A DNA stretch of 16,614 nucleotides, from assembly GCA_015657535.1 (NCBI GenBank), contig JADHZB010000068.1, positions 1-16,614 of the forward strand, in the 5' to 3' direction. The DNA is from Nephromyces sp. MM_2019 (taxonomy: Eukaryota > Apicomplexa > Aconoidasida > Nephromycida). Position numbers and translations under genes: made by a program. Shown here one piece after another: positions 9,401 to 16,614 of the stretch (position 1 is the stretch's first letter; each line of letters starts with the position of its first letter). The notes below the pieces were generated by a model, which was not told the DNA's origin, made no database searches, and saw only the letters and a list, made by a program, of their open reading frames with translations.

Positions 9401-12400
9401 AGGAATTTCTGGAGGCTTTTCTGCGGTTTTTGAAGGTTTTTCCTCTTCTTAGAGCGACTTTTTCATCATCTTCACCTAAGGTTTCTCTTCACGTCTAACA
9501 CCTCATCGCAATACTGGAGGCTTTTCTGCGGTTTTTGAAGGTTTTTCCTCTTCTTAGAGCGACTTTTTCATCATCTTCACCTACGGTTTCTCTTCACGTC
9601 TAACACCTCATCGCAATACTTGGGTGTGTGGGGCCCACACTTTGTGTGTCATATATTCAGCTTAAAGCTTAGTATTTACTTTCTTTGATGATCTCTTCTT
9701 TTCGCAAGCTGCTTTTGAAGCGTTTGCTTTTGTGTGTGCAATTTTATCTGTGCCTCTTTCTTTGAGTTTCTTCTTTCGTACAGTGTTACTTACTTAAGTC
9801 TGTCCAGCAGTGTGTGTGCGTTTCAGTGTGAATGCCCCATGATTGGTCTGTGTCTGCGTGTCATTGTGAATGCACCAGTGGCGTGTTTCTGCGCGTTTTG
9901 ATATAAATAAACTCACGGCGTTTCGGTTTTTTTCAGTTTCAATCCACTAGTGATTTGTGTGCTGATTTAAGAGGTTATAAAGCTGTTGTATTTGAGTAAA
10001 CTTAGATTTCTTGGTGTGTGCGAGTAAAAAAATTTTAGTTAAAACCCCATAGGTTTCGGATTTTTTTAGCTAGAACACATCATGGCAGTGTGTGTGTGGT
10101 ATCTAGTCTATGTAGACGTCATTTTCTTCTGTATTGCAGGTTACAGTTAAAGCTTCCAGTAGCAATGGTAAAGAGATTCCGCTAAGCAGATTCGACTTTT
10201 GTATATCTAGCACACAAGCCTGCCCTGAGGATGAGCGTTTCGAGTGTATGATTGAAGTAAAACAGGCAAGCTCATTGGTTTGGGAGAGCTTCAAATTTGT
10301 GGCCTTTTGGGTGTGTGTGGCTGAGTGTTTAACTGCTTGTTTGAGTGTGCAGCTCAGTGATTCACTGTTTGCTGAGCTGCGTATGTAAATGCGTCTTTTT
10401 CAGCTCTGTATGTTTGTAGCTTCTTTTTCTTAGCCTATTGTATTCGTTATGATCAATGCTTCTAGTTGAGGTTATATCTCAGGTAACGATGAGCTCAGAC
10501 TGGTGGTTTATTGAGAACAGCTTTGCGTGTGCGTCTGACCCACCCAGGAAGCTCCCACTAATCCCTCTTCAGCCTAATCAGCGTTTTTCTATAGTAGAGC
10601 AGCGTTCAATAGCCCCACACACGGAATCTAAGAAGGTAAAGCGCCAAAAGCTCATTGAAGAGGGAGCTCAAAACCACCCACCCAATGTGATTCCAGAGGA
10701 AGATACAGAGTTAAAAGAGGTAGTTACAAATTGCGAGGGTTTTGTGTGTGTGTGAAGGAGGATGGGAAGATTTCCTGGAAGTTTGAAGGAAAATGAGAAT
10801 ATTTCGTGTGTGTGAAATAAAATGAAAAGATTTTGTATGTTTAAAAGTGCCTGCACTAACTTTTGTTAGCTGTACGTACACCATGTTGCTCCTTCCGATG
10901 AAGTTACTCAAATATTTTCTATTGAGCTGCGTTTGCGTTGCAACACACACGCAAGCGCTTGCTTCTCTCCTGTGGGGGTGTACCTACACCCCTAAATTGC
11001 GGCTACTTTTTCCAGCAGATACAAAGAATCGCTACGGCTCTCTAATTTTTTTCGCGTACAAAACTAGGAAAAGTTGGTGCATGTGTGTGTGGGGGTTAGG
11101 AATGTGTGCGTGCGTGTGTAGGGGTTGGTGTGTTTGTCTGTATCCGTGTTTGTGTATCTGTATGTGTGTGCGAAAGTTGCAGAAACTCAGTGATACACGT
11201 ACGTTGATATTAACCACTTACACCTTGTAACTGAGCTTCTTTTGTGTGTGCAGCTTGTTGGACTTTATGAGGAAGACCGTGTCATTCGTGAAGATATTTC
11301 GAAAGATGTTCCAGCGGAATGTTTAGAATATTTTTTAAATATTTTGAGGAAGAAGGATATCAAATTTGGGCTTTCCTTGGAATTTGTGAGTGCAAATTTT
11401 GCTGCAAAAGAGTTGATTTGAATGGTTTTAAGAAAGAGAGATGTGTGTGTATCCACAAGCGTGTGTATGTATGTGTATCCATATGTGTGTTTGTGCGACA
11501 TTGTTTGTATACCTGTGAATGTATCCATGTGTGTCTGCATATATGTATGTGTAGCCATATGTGTGTATCTATTTATGTATATCCATGTGCTCATGTTTAG
11601 GTAACTCCATGTATGTGTGTGCGTGTACAGAGTATAGCTCCTGCATTAGATTATTTTGTTATTGTAGTCAACTGTTTATTAGGGTTTTAAGTGATTCTCG
11701 TGTTTATCCTTGTGCTACATTACACACGCACGCATACACGCATGACTAAGCCTTCAAATTCTTTCAATAAGACTCATAGAAGCTGTGCTAAGCTTGAAGG
11801 TTTTACACACTGTATTATGCTAGCTAAACAGCTGCTTTTCTTGACCTGTGTGTTGTATCATCCAATTGGAAGCAACTCTACTGAATCTCTCAAGTATGTG
11901 TGTGCCATTCTCTTTGACGTTGGTTCATGGCCTGGTTTCAGGGTATGTATAGCACTCGAAATTTTTCATATACCCACACACGGTAACCGCTATAACTAGT
12001 ATATTTGGTTGTTGTAGAGATAGAAGCTTTGCTTTGTAGGAGATGCAAACTGGTTGCACCCTTTAGTTCTATATAAGTGTGTGTGTTTTTTTTTTTAATC
12101 TTCCTTGCCAAGGGAAACTGTTTCCATGCTTTGCCTTTTATGCGTGTGTGTTTTTTTTTTTAATCTTCCTTGCCTAGGGAAACTGCTTCCATCATTTTGT
12201 TCTATATAAGTGTGTGTGTGTTTTTTTTTGAATCTTCCTTGCCTAAGGAAACTTCTTCCCCCCTTAGCTTTATCTCTGTGTGTTTGACTCTCTCATACCA
12301 AGCTAATCAACCTCCACCATGTAGTTCTATATGCGTGTGTGTGTATCTGTATGTCTTTAACTCTCCCTTACCAAGCCAATCTACTTCAACCCCTGCATCT

Positions 12401-14221
12401 CCATTTGTGCTACTCTCCCTATTCAAGCACTTCGAGCTTCTCACTATACACTGAATACTCGCCTCTTAACATTCCACACACACATTTTCTGCGATGCTTT
12501 ACCGATCACATGCGTAGGCTGCAGAAGCTGCAGAAGAAAAAGAAGCATCCCTAGTGTATAATAGAATCCCAAAAGTTGCTCTCTTTCCTGACGCTCCTAC
12601 TGAAAGAGGAAGGAAGCACTTAAACGGTGTATAGATGTGTTTTGCATGCCTTTGACTGCGATTATATGGGTGTAAGTACACTTTGTGTGCTTCAAAATGC
12701 AGTTTATCCTATGTTTACAGTAGATATAGTACGTTCTTTAAATGCTACTAAAGTTGGATGCGTGTGTATAGCTGTAGTTAACTCTGTATGTATTTTTCCA
12801 TGTGTATGTGTGTGTATCTGTAGTTAAATTCGTTTGCATATGTCTCTGTCTTTATGTTCTTTCTACTACGTTTGCATGCACACACAAGTCTGAAAGCATT
12901 GGAAGATTTTGCTCGGAGAGTGTGTGCGCATGGTATACACCCTCTTTAGGTGAGCTAAATTGGTTGACACGCTGAGCTTGCACAGATGCACACACGCCAG
13001 CTCGCACGCCTAAAAAACACACACACGCATGGATACATACAATGATACACACACACATGCACGCACACACACACAAACATGCACGCACACACACTGACAC
13101 GAACACACAAGCAGCACACACACTTTAATGGCCTGTGAAGAAAAGATTCTTTACACAATGAAGATACTACTATTACGCATTAAAGTATACACAAACCCAG
13201 CCAGATTCCCTCCATACGCGGCTTATCAGCGATGCTTTAAAGTGATTTGTAGGAGAAGCAACTCTCCTTGCTGCCTTGCGACACACACGCACATCCATGC
13301 AGAAATACCTCCTCCACGATCTTCAGGTCTATCTAAATGGATAGAGACTACTTCTGCAGGTCATAAAAAGGAGAGTGCTGCTAGCTCTTCAAGAGGAAGG
13401 AAGATGAAGCAGAGAGAGTGCTGCATGCTTTACTATGTAGCTCGTGGAGACTGTCAATCTTTTGGAAGCTCGTCGTATTGCGATGCAAGTGTAAGTTTAA
13501 GAGGAAGGCATATGCCCCTGTAAATGTATGTGTGTGCTGAAATTTTTTTTTTTTTAGAAGTTATGCCAGTTAGAGCATTGTGTTATTCATGAAAATTCTG
13601 CGCTTAATTCTCAATTAGTTATAAATCTAGTAGTCTGCGTGTGGCTAACATGCCATAAAGTATTGTTTAGGCTCCAATGATATACGATAACTTCGCTGCT
13701 ATACATGTGCACACTTGTGTATTTTGGATGCACTTGAGCTTCTCGATAGCTCCTTTACATGGTTTTTCCCTGGGTATGCGAGTTGTCTGCGATTTTTTTT
13801 CGTATTTAATGCTGTTGCTGTGTTGCTTTTCTGTGTGTATTTTTTACTTATAATATGAGTAGCCTGGCTGGTTTGTTGCGGTAGCACATGTTTCATAAAC
13901 CCCATAGGCTTGTGGGTTATCTTTATCTGCCTCTTTATATCCTTTTTTTCCGACTTGCCTACCTCATTCACCACCTTCTTCACCTCTTTCTCTCACCTGC
14001 TTCACCTTCCTCAAAGACAAAACCACTTCTCTTGAGTGTTTCAAAGATAAAATTTCTAGTTTATTGTTCTTTCCTGCTTCCTCCTGCAGTACGCTGAACT
14101 TCTTAGCGAATGCCGTGCCCTCCAAGGCTTTAAGATTTTACCGCTTTCCTTTGAGTATTCTTTGGATGATGTTTCAAGAAGCGAAATAGTCTTCAACGGT
14201 GTAATTCCTTACAAAAAATAA
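6480..14221 (+). CDS. sfsA: SfsA-family protein, about 12 exons
   Basis: Preferred exons: 6480-6519, 7401-7433, 7803-7899, 9074-9281, 10140-10265, 10483-10719, 11254-11385, 11832-11942 (least sure), 12518-12626, 12897-12932, 13303-13490, 14090-14221. All phases match, giving 482 residues (445 without exon 8). SfsA signature blocks appear in order: RRYKRFIAEAIL (18-29), NPGSM (42-46), GGTWIGTNTQIPNRVV (79-94), SRFDF (142-146), MIEVKQVTM (163-171), FPDAPTERGRKHLN (351-364), MLYYVARGDC (418-427) and YAELLSECRALQGF (440-453). D145, E165 and K167 fit the D...ExK arrangement of nuclease-like folds; activity is not shown. ATG 6480 follows an in-frame TGA and has G at -3 and +4. No transit peptide is evident. 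Bacterial SfsA has about 235 residues. Here about 175 extra residues separate EVK-VT from FPDA, and about 40 precede MLYYV. The biological role is unclear even in bacteria, where it was named for sugar fermentation stimulation. Confidence 0.85.
6600..6885 (+). repeat. G/T-rich block in SfsA intron 1
   Basis: TGTGTGGGTATGTGTAGGT-like words recur irregularly for nearly 300 bases, with repeated GGG runs (for example ATGGGTGGGTGTGTGTGG near 6680). The block lies in the intron at 6520-7400. There is no fixed period. It resembles neither TTTAGGG telomere repeats nor a coding sequence. Confidence 0.65.
8502..8623 (+). repeat. 61-bp tandem duplication in SfsA intron 3
   Basis: GGTGTGTGATTCACT occurs at 8507 and again at 8568. 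The flanking CTTT, TTCA-GC-CAGCA and TGTGTGTG elements recur at the same spacing. The copies differ by several substitutions. A further GTGTGTGATTCA lies alone at about 7962. Confidence 0.65.
9409..9618 (+). repeat. Nearly perfect 105-bp tandem duplication in SfsA intron 4
   Basis: The unit starting CTGGAGGCTTTTCTGCGG at 9409 repeats from 9514. I found a single difference, A at 9479 against C at 9584. The unit is pyrimidine-rich and contains no TG tract, unlike most of the intron. The near identity implies a recent duplication or an assembly artefact. Confidence 0.9.
10266..10482 (+). other. Probable GC-AG intron in the SfsA-like gene
   Basis: The exon encoding MIEVKQ ends CAG|GCAAGC and the next begins at CTCAG|GTAACG, encoding VTM. 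This restores the SfsA EVK(N)VT(L/M) block without a gap. CAG|GCAAG is the strong context usual for functional GC donors. The alternative GT donor at 10278 (TTG|GTTTGG) is weaker and would insert four residues (ASSL) into the block. Confidence 0.6.
11440..11630 (+). repeat. TGTGTATCCATATGTGTGT-type degenerate repeat in SfsA intron 7
   Basis: TGTGTATCCA or TGTAGCCA words alternate with TATGTGTG runs over about 170 bases, giving a loose period of 16 to 36. The stretch begins about 55 bases after the donor at 11386. Confidence 0.55.
12067..12390 (+). repeat. 65-69-bp tandem array with poly-T and AG sites in SfsA intron 8
   Basis: Three close copies contain TATATAAGTGTGTG or TATGCGTGTG, a run of 9-12 T, then AATCTTCCTTGCC and GGAAACT. 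The AATCTTCC words start at 12097, 12162 and 12231. Two more diverged copies can be traced to about 12390 (ACTCTCTCATACCAAGC and ACTCTCCCTTACCAAGC). Each copy carries a polypyrimidine tract followed by an AG, which resembles a splice acceptor. The true acceptor of this intron is placed at 12517. Confidence 0.8.
12970..13125 (+). repeat. CA-rich block in SfsA intron 10
   Basis: ACACACAC and GCACGCAC runs dominate, giving VCVC-type frames on the minus strand. The sense strand of most earlier introns in this gene is TG-rich, so the strand bias flips here, within the 3' end of the same gene. Confidence 0.8.
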
Positions 14222-14788
14222 CATTAAAGGTATTCTGTGAGGGCTGTTAGCTGAGGGTATCTGATGGGAAGTGTGTAGTCCTTGGGTTTTTTCGGGTGTC
14301 TTCTTATCAAAGAGGTCAGCGCGGGGTGGATTTCGGGGTTTGCATAATGCTTTGGTATCGCGTGCTGGGTTTCAGCTTATTAGTGGTGTGTTTGGAATGG
14401 TAAATTCTTGCAAGTTTATGCGCTTACGTGCGTTTTAAGACGTTCTTTCTTTCTAGTTTCTTATGTGTTGTTTTTCTTCTGTTTATTGTTGCTGTGCTTA
14501 CTCCTATGAATTCGCGAGTATCTAATTTTTTCTGCGTATGTTCGACTGCTCATATTATAGTTTTTGCCTTTGATAGAGCTGTGTAGACGTACCAATTCTG
14601 TTTAAAATCGACAGTTTTGTATGCAAATGGTGCAGCTCCTCTACCAACACTTGTAAATTGGCTCATTTTCTGCATCTTCACCAGCCACCATGAAATCTCA
14701 ACGTGAAAGTCATAATAAATTGTTGGTGCAGAGACACAGCCCTTCCTTCTCGTTTAAGGACTCATAGTGTGCGGGCTCATTATTATAG
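14222..14788 (+). other. Intergenic stretch after the SfsA-like gene
   Basis: TG tracts are rare here. A consensus-like start context (CAGCCACCATGA, ATG at 14690) opens a 25-codon frame (MKSQRESHNKLLVQRHSPSF) ending at TAG. A 14285-14440 frame (SARGGFRGLHNALVSRAGFQ) is open but has no ATG. Neither can be confirmed. No AATAAA polyadenylation signal is seen close after the SfsA stop. Confidence 0.35.
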
Positions 14789-14983
14789 GCGAGTTTTCTA
14801 CTGTGCATACATTTTATGATTCAGTAAGAAGTTTTTTGCCCAAAGTAACTGATTTGCCAATATCGCTTTTAGATGGAAAGTGCTTAAATTGAGTTTAACC
14901 TTGTAATTTTTTTTCTTTAGCTTTGCGAAGAATCTATAACACCTCTTGTTATGGGTAGATATATCACCGATATGATATGCTGA
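14789..14983 (+). CDS. Candidate short terminal exons, hypothetical
   Basis: After TTATTATAG at 14788, a 35-base segment reads EFSTVHTFYDS in phase and ends at a good donor, TCA|GTAAGA (14823/14824). After an excellent acceptor (TAATTTTTTTTCTTTAG, ending 14920), a segment in the same phase reads LCEESITPLVMGRYITDMIC and stops with TGA at 14981-14983. The matching phase and strong splice signals suggest the end of a small gene, possibly starting near the ATG at 14690. There is a faint similarity to Mob1-like sequence that I do not trust. It may also belong to the gene whose exon lies at 15016-15136. Confidence 0.25.
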
Positions 14984-15015
14984 TTTAGAAGTAACTGCTC
15001 TCCTTGGCTCATAGC

Positions 15016-15136
15016 ATGGTGCGATTTGCTTCTACAACTCAGCGAAAGAAGCCCGATTTCCCTATCACTTTTCCATATGCGATTTCAAGTACAATTCCCC
15101 TAGATCCCGATAAGAAACCGGGTGCACACGTGAAAG
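15016..15136 (+). CDS. Probable first coding exon of a plus-strand gene, hypothetical
   Basis: ATG at 15016 opens a 40-codon frame (MVRFASTTQRKKPDFPITFP, then YAISSTIPLDPDKKPGAHVK) ending at a good donor, AAAG|GTATGT, in phase 1. An in-frame TAA at 14992-14994 precedes the ATG. The sequence just before the ATG (CTCTCCTTGGCTCATAG) could also act as an acceptor, in which case the exon is internal. All three frames are open over much of the segment, but only this one reaches the donor. The protein starts with a basic, Ser/Thr-containing segment and is unrecognised. The rest of the gene would lie beyond 15137, perhaps outside the window. Confidence 0.4.
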
Positions 15137-15207
15137 GTATGTTGCTATAGGGCCTAAACGTTGCGTACACGTGAGAAGTATGTTTCTATTGGGCCGAAAT
15201 GTTGCGA
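15126..15207 (+). repeat. 41-bp tandem duplication spanning an exon-intron boundary
   Basis: ACACGTGAAAGGTATGTTGC at 15126 and ACACGTGAGAAGTATGTTTC at 15167 start two copies that agree at 34 of 41 positions by my count. The splice donor GTATGT of the candidate exon at 15016-15136 lies inside the unit and is therefore present twice. Confidence 0.85.
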
Positions 15208-16250
15208 ATCTACACCGCGCACTCAATTTTCAAAGCTATGCCGGGCACACCTGTAGTGAAGTGGTGCACCAAGCCGACCAGGTGGTGCAAGATAGCCCTC
15301 GTGAAAATCGGGTTGTCTCCAGTCTTAGTGAGTAGCCGACCTCGTCTCGCACCGCATGCATGAGTCCTCCAGTGTAATAGACTGGCTAGTTACCCGCTAT
15401 CAGGCGAGGGCTAGCAGTATTCGCCAGTCTGCACTGGCGATATAGTGAATGATGGACATACAGAAGCCAAAAAATTTGTTTTGAACATCTTGGCGCTCAA
15501 AGGGTGGAATATATTGGTAATTCCTTAGCCAGAGGATCGGGTATGGAGTCTGGACGGAAGGTGAACGACTAGAATTGGAGTGTAGCAGTAGTTTTGCCCG
15601 CAGGCGCGAGCGATCCAAGTCTTGCTGAACTAGCATCCAGTCGAGAAATACCAGGGTTCCTCATTATTCTGGTGCTTTTGGCCCGACCTGGTCGGCAGCA
15701 CGGGGATTACTCTGCTTCCCGGTGTACGCCACGCGAAACCTGGCCAGCTGGACCGTTCCCTCGGCGCCGGCAATGTTACAGGTGCCTACCTTTAACCCTT
15801 GCTTAGTGTATGTGAACTGCCAACAGACTTACCTATCGAGCTTCAACAAATAAAGCATGCAGGTTTCAACAGAGACCGGCACGCTCTACTAAGTGCGAGA
15901 TTCCTACGCCCTTTATTTCATAGAATTTGTATATTCTTAGAAGTGCTTTATGTCTCCGTTGCGAGACGGATGAGTCTCATGCATCAGTAACTGAGGGATT
16001 CGCCATTGTCATCTGCAATGTGGCCCATGTCTGGTTTTACAGTGTGGCAATTTATTATCATTCAAAAGTTGTAATTTTCCTGATGATCTTTCCTGTGAAA
16101 TGTATTATGTTGTTTTGGCGTTTTTGATGGTGCGTATGTTTGTACTGATTTGGATGTCATGTAGCAGTGCAAGTTGTATCTTCTATTCTTTTGCTGGATA
16201 AAGCTAGATGGTAGCGCTGGATGAGCAGCATGTTAGGATGAGGGTGCAAT
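15208..16250. other. Low-repeat stretch without recognisable genes
   Basis: The sequence from here on is more even in composition and somewhat richer in G and C than the rest, and TGTGTG/CACACA tracts nearly disappear. Short direct repeats (GTGGTGCA near 15261 and 15281) and fold-back elements occur. Open frames of 60-78 codons on both strands (for example 15400-15636 minus and 15594-15806 plus) have no recognisable domain. It may be a long intron of the gene starting at 15016 or inserted DNA. Confidence 0.45.
15379..15440 (+). other. Nested inverted repeats with alternative stems
   Basis: TCGCCAGT (15421-15428) and ACTGGCGA (15433-15440) form a perfect 8-bp stem with a CTGC loop. AGACTGGC at 15379-15386 is also complementary to GCCAGTCT at 15423-15430, so two mutually exclusive folds are possible. 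Confidence 0.6.
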
Positions 16251-16325
16251 GAGAAGCTGCCTTAGTGGTAGTTGCTCTTGATGTACGACGACCGGAAGGT
16301 TGCGAATTCTAATCCCGAGTGCGGC
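16251..16325 (+). mobile_element. tRNA-like head of a probable SINE
   Basis: TGCCTTAGTGG at 16258-16268 matches the Pol III box A consensus at nearly all positions. AATTCTAATCC at 16305-16315 resembles box B (GGTTCGAATCC) with three changes. The 47-base spacing between box starts is close to that in tRNA genes. A GGTAGTTGC D-arm follows box A, and a TGTACGA-type anticodon loop lies between the boxes. The acceptor and T stems do not pair properly, so this is not a working tRNA. A tRNA-derived SINE or tRNA pseudogene fits best. The 3' extent is unknown; related sequence may run to the window end. Confidence 0.45.
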
Positions 16326-16530
16326 CCCAAGAGTGACGGAAGTAAGCTACTGATCGGCCGAGAGGTAGGTTGGCCTTGGGAACAGATGGTGACGTGAGGT
16401 TGCACACACTAACCGGAGGTAAGGATACGCCTCTGCATGACGAGCAAGGTTTGCAGCGCATGACATGAGTGTGAAGGCATGAAAGTTAGCGCACCTTGTT
16501 CCGAGAGGCTACAGTTGGAGCACTGGTCCG

Positions 16531-16559
16531 TCACACTAGTGAGAGCCCTCACTGTGTGA
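16531..16559 (+). other. Hairpin with 12-bp stem
   Basis: TCACACTAGTGAG and CTCACTGTGTGA pair over 12 bases with one bulged T and an AGCC loop. The hairpin lies downstream of the tRNA-like element and could be part of its body. Confidence 0.6.
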
Positions 16560-16614
16560 TGCTGAACAATTGGATTCGCAGGAGTTAGTGAATGAAAAGG
16601 ACCAAACTCCAAGG

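Noticed and set aside
12852..13158. Minus-strand open frames with VCVCVRACLCVCA-type sequence
   Set aside because: These are CA-repeat translations within SfsA intron 10 on the opposite strand to a motif-supported gene.
14921..14983. Weak resemblance of LCEESITPLVMGRY to the Mob1 family
   Set aside because: The match needs gaps, lacks the zinc-binding Cys/His pattern and is followed by a stop. It is too weak to use for naming.
15400..15636. Minus-strand 78-codon open frame
   Set aside because: No domain, no clear ATG context and no splice support. It is within the range expected by chance.
15208..16100. Fragment of apicomplexan mitochondrial DNA (rRNA, cob or cox pieces)
   Set aside because: I considered this because of the change in composition, but saw no recognisable cytochrome or rRNA core motif.
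16251..16325. Functional tRNA gene
   Set aside because: Acceptor and T stems do not pair, and box B has several changes, so it is called a SINE-like or tRNA-derived element instead.

Overview
The window looks like nuclear DNA of an intron-rich alveolate, most likely an apicomplexan. The main reasons are a tandem pair of ApiAP2-type DNA-binding domains at the left edge, multi-exon genes with GT-AG introns and two-step exon phasing, and no bacterial operon structure. Introns and gene flanks are filled with short TGTGTG or CACACA tracts set in otherwise unique sequence. This gives many spurious open frames that translate as VCVCV or HTHTH. I cannot name the species.

Layout. (1) 3-635, plus strand: the 3' coding end of an ApiAP2 gene that enters from outside the window. 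(2) 636-2947: mostly non-coding, minisatellite-like TG/CA sequence with one weak candidate two-exon micro-gene (2214-2631). (3) 4419-2948, minus strand: a four-exon gene, reconstructed here from splice sites and phase, for a proline-rich small protein with two likely membrane segments; family unknown. (4) 4474-6479: purine-rich tracts on both strands with broken coding-like frames on the plus strand (4598-5299) and two splice-compatible exons on the minus strand (5838-5472); both are uncertain. (5) 6480-14221, plus strand: the main gene, an SfsA-family protein split over about 12 exons (482 codons in the preferred model). It is reconstructed from conserved SfsA motifs and matching intron phases. 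(6) 14222-15136: short splice-flanked segments and a probable first coding exon of another plus-strand gene (15016-15136). (7) 15137-16614: sequence largely free of TG/CA tracts, with a duplicated splice-donor segment, hairpins and a tRNA-like Pol III promoter (box A/box B) suggesting a SINE-type element.

The genes show no obvious shared pathway. The most notable content is the SfsA homologue. SfsA is usually a compact bacterial or archaeal protein of about 230-240 residues. Here it is a heavily interrupted eukaryotic gene with about 175 extra residues between the EVK-VT and FPDA motifs and about 40 more before the last core strand. One of its introns appears to use a GC-AG boundary. Exon models for the SfsA gene and the minus-strand membrane gene are my own reconstructions and need transcript support.
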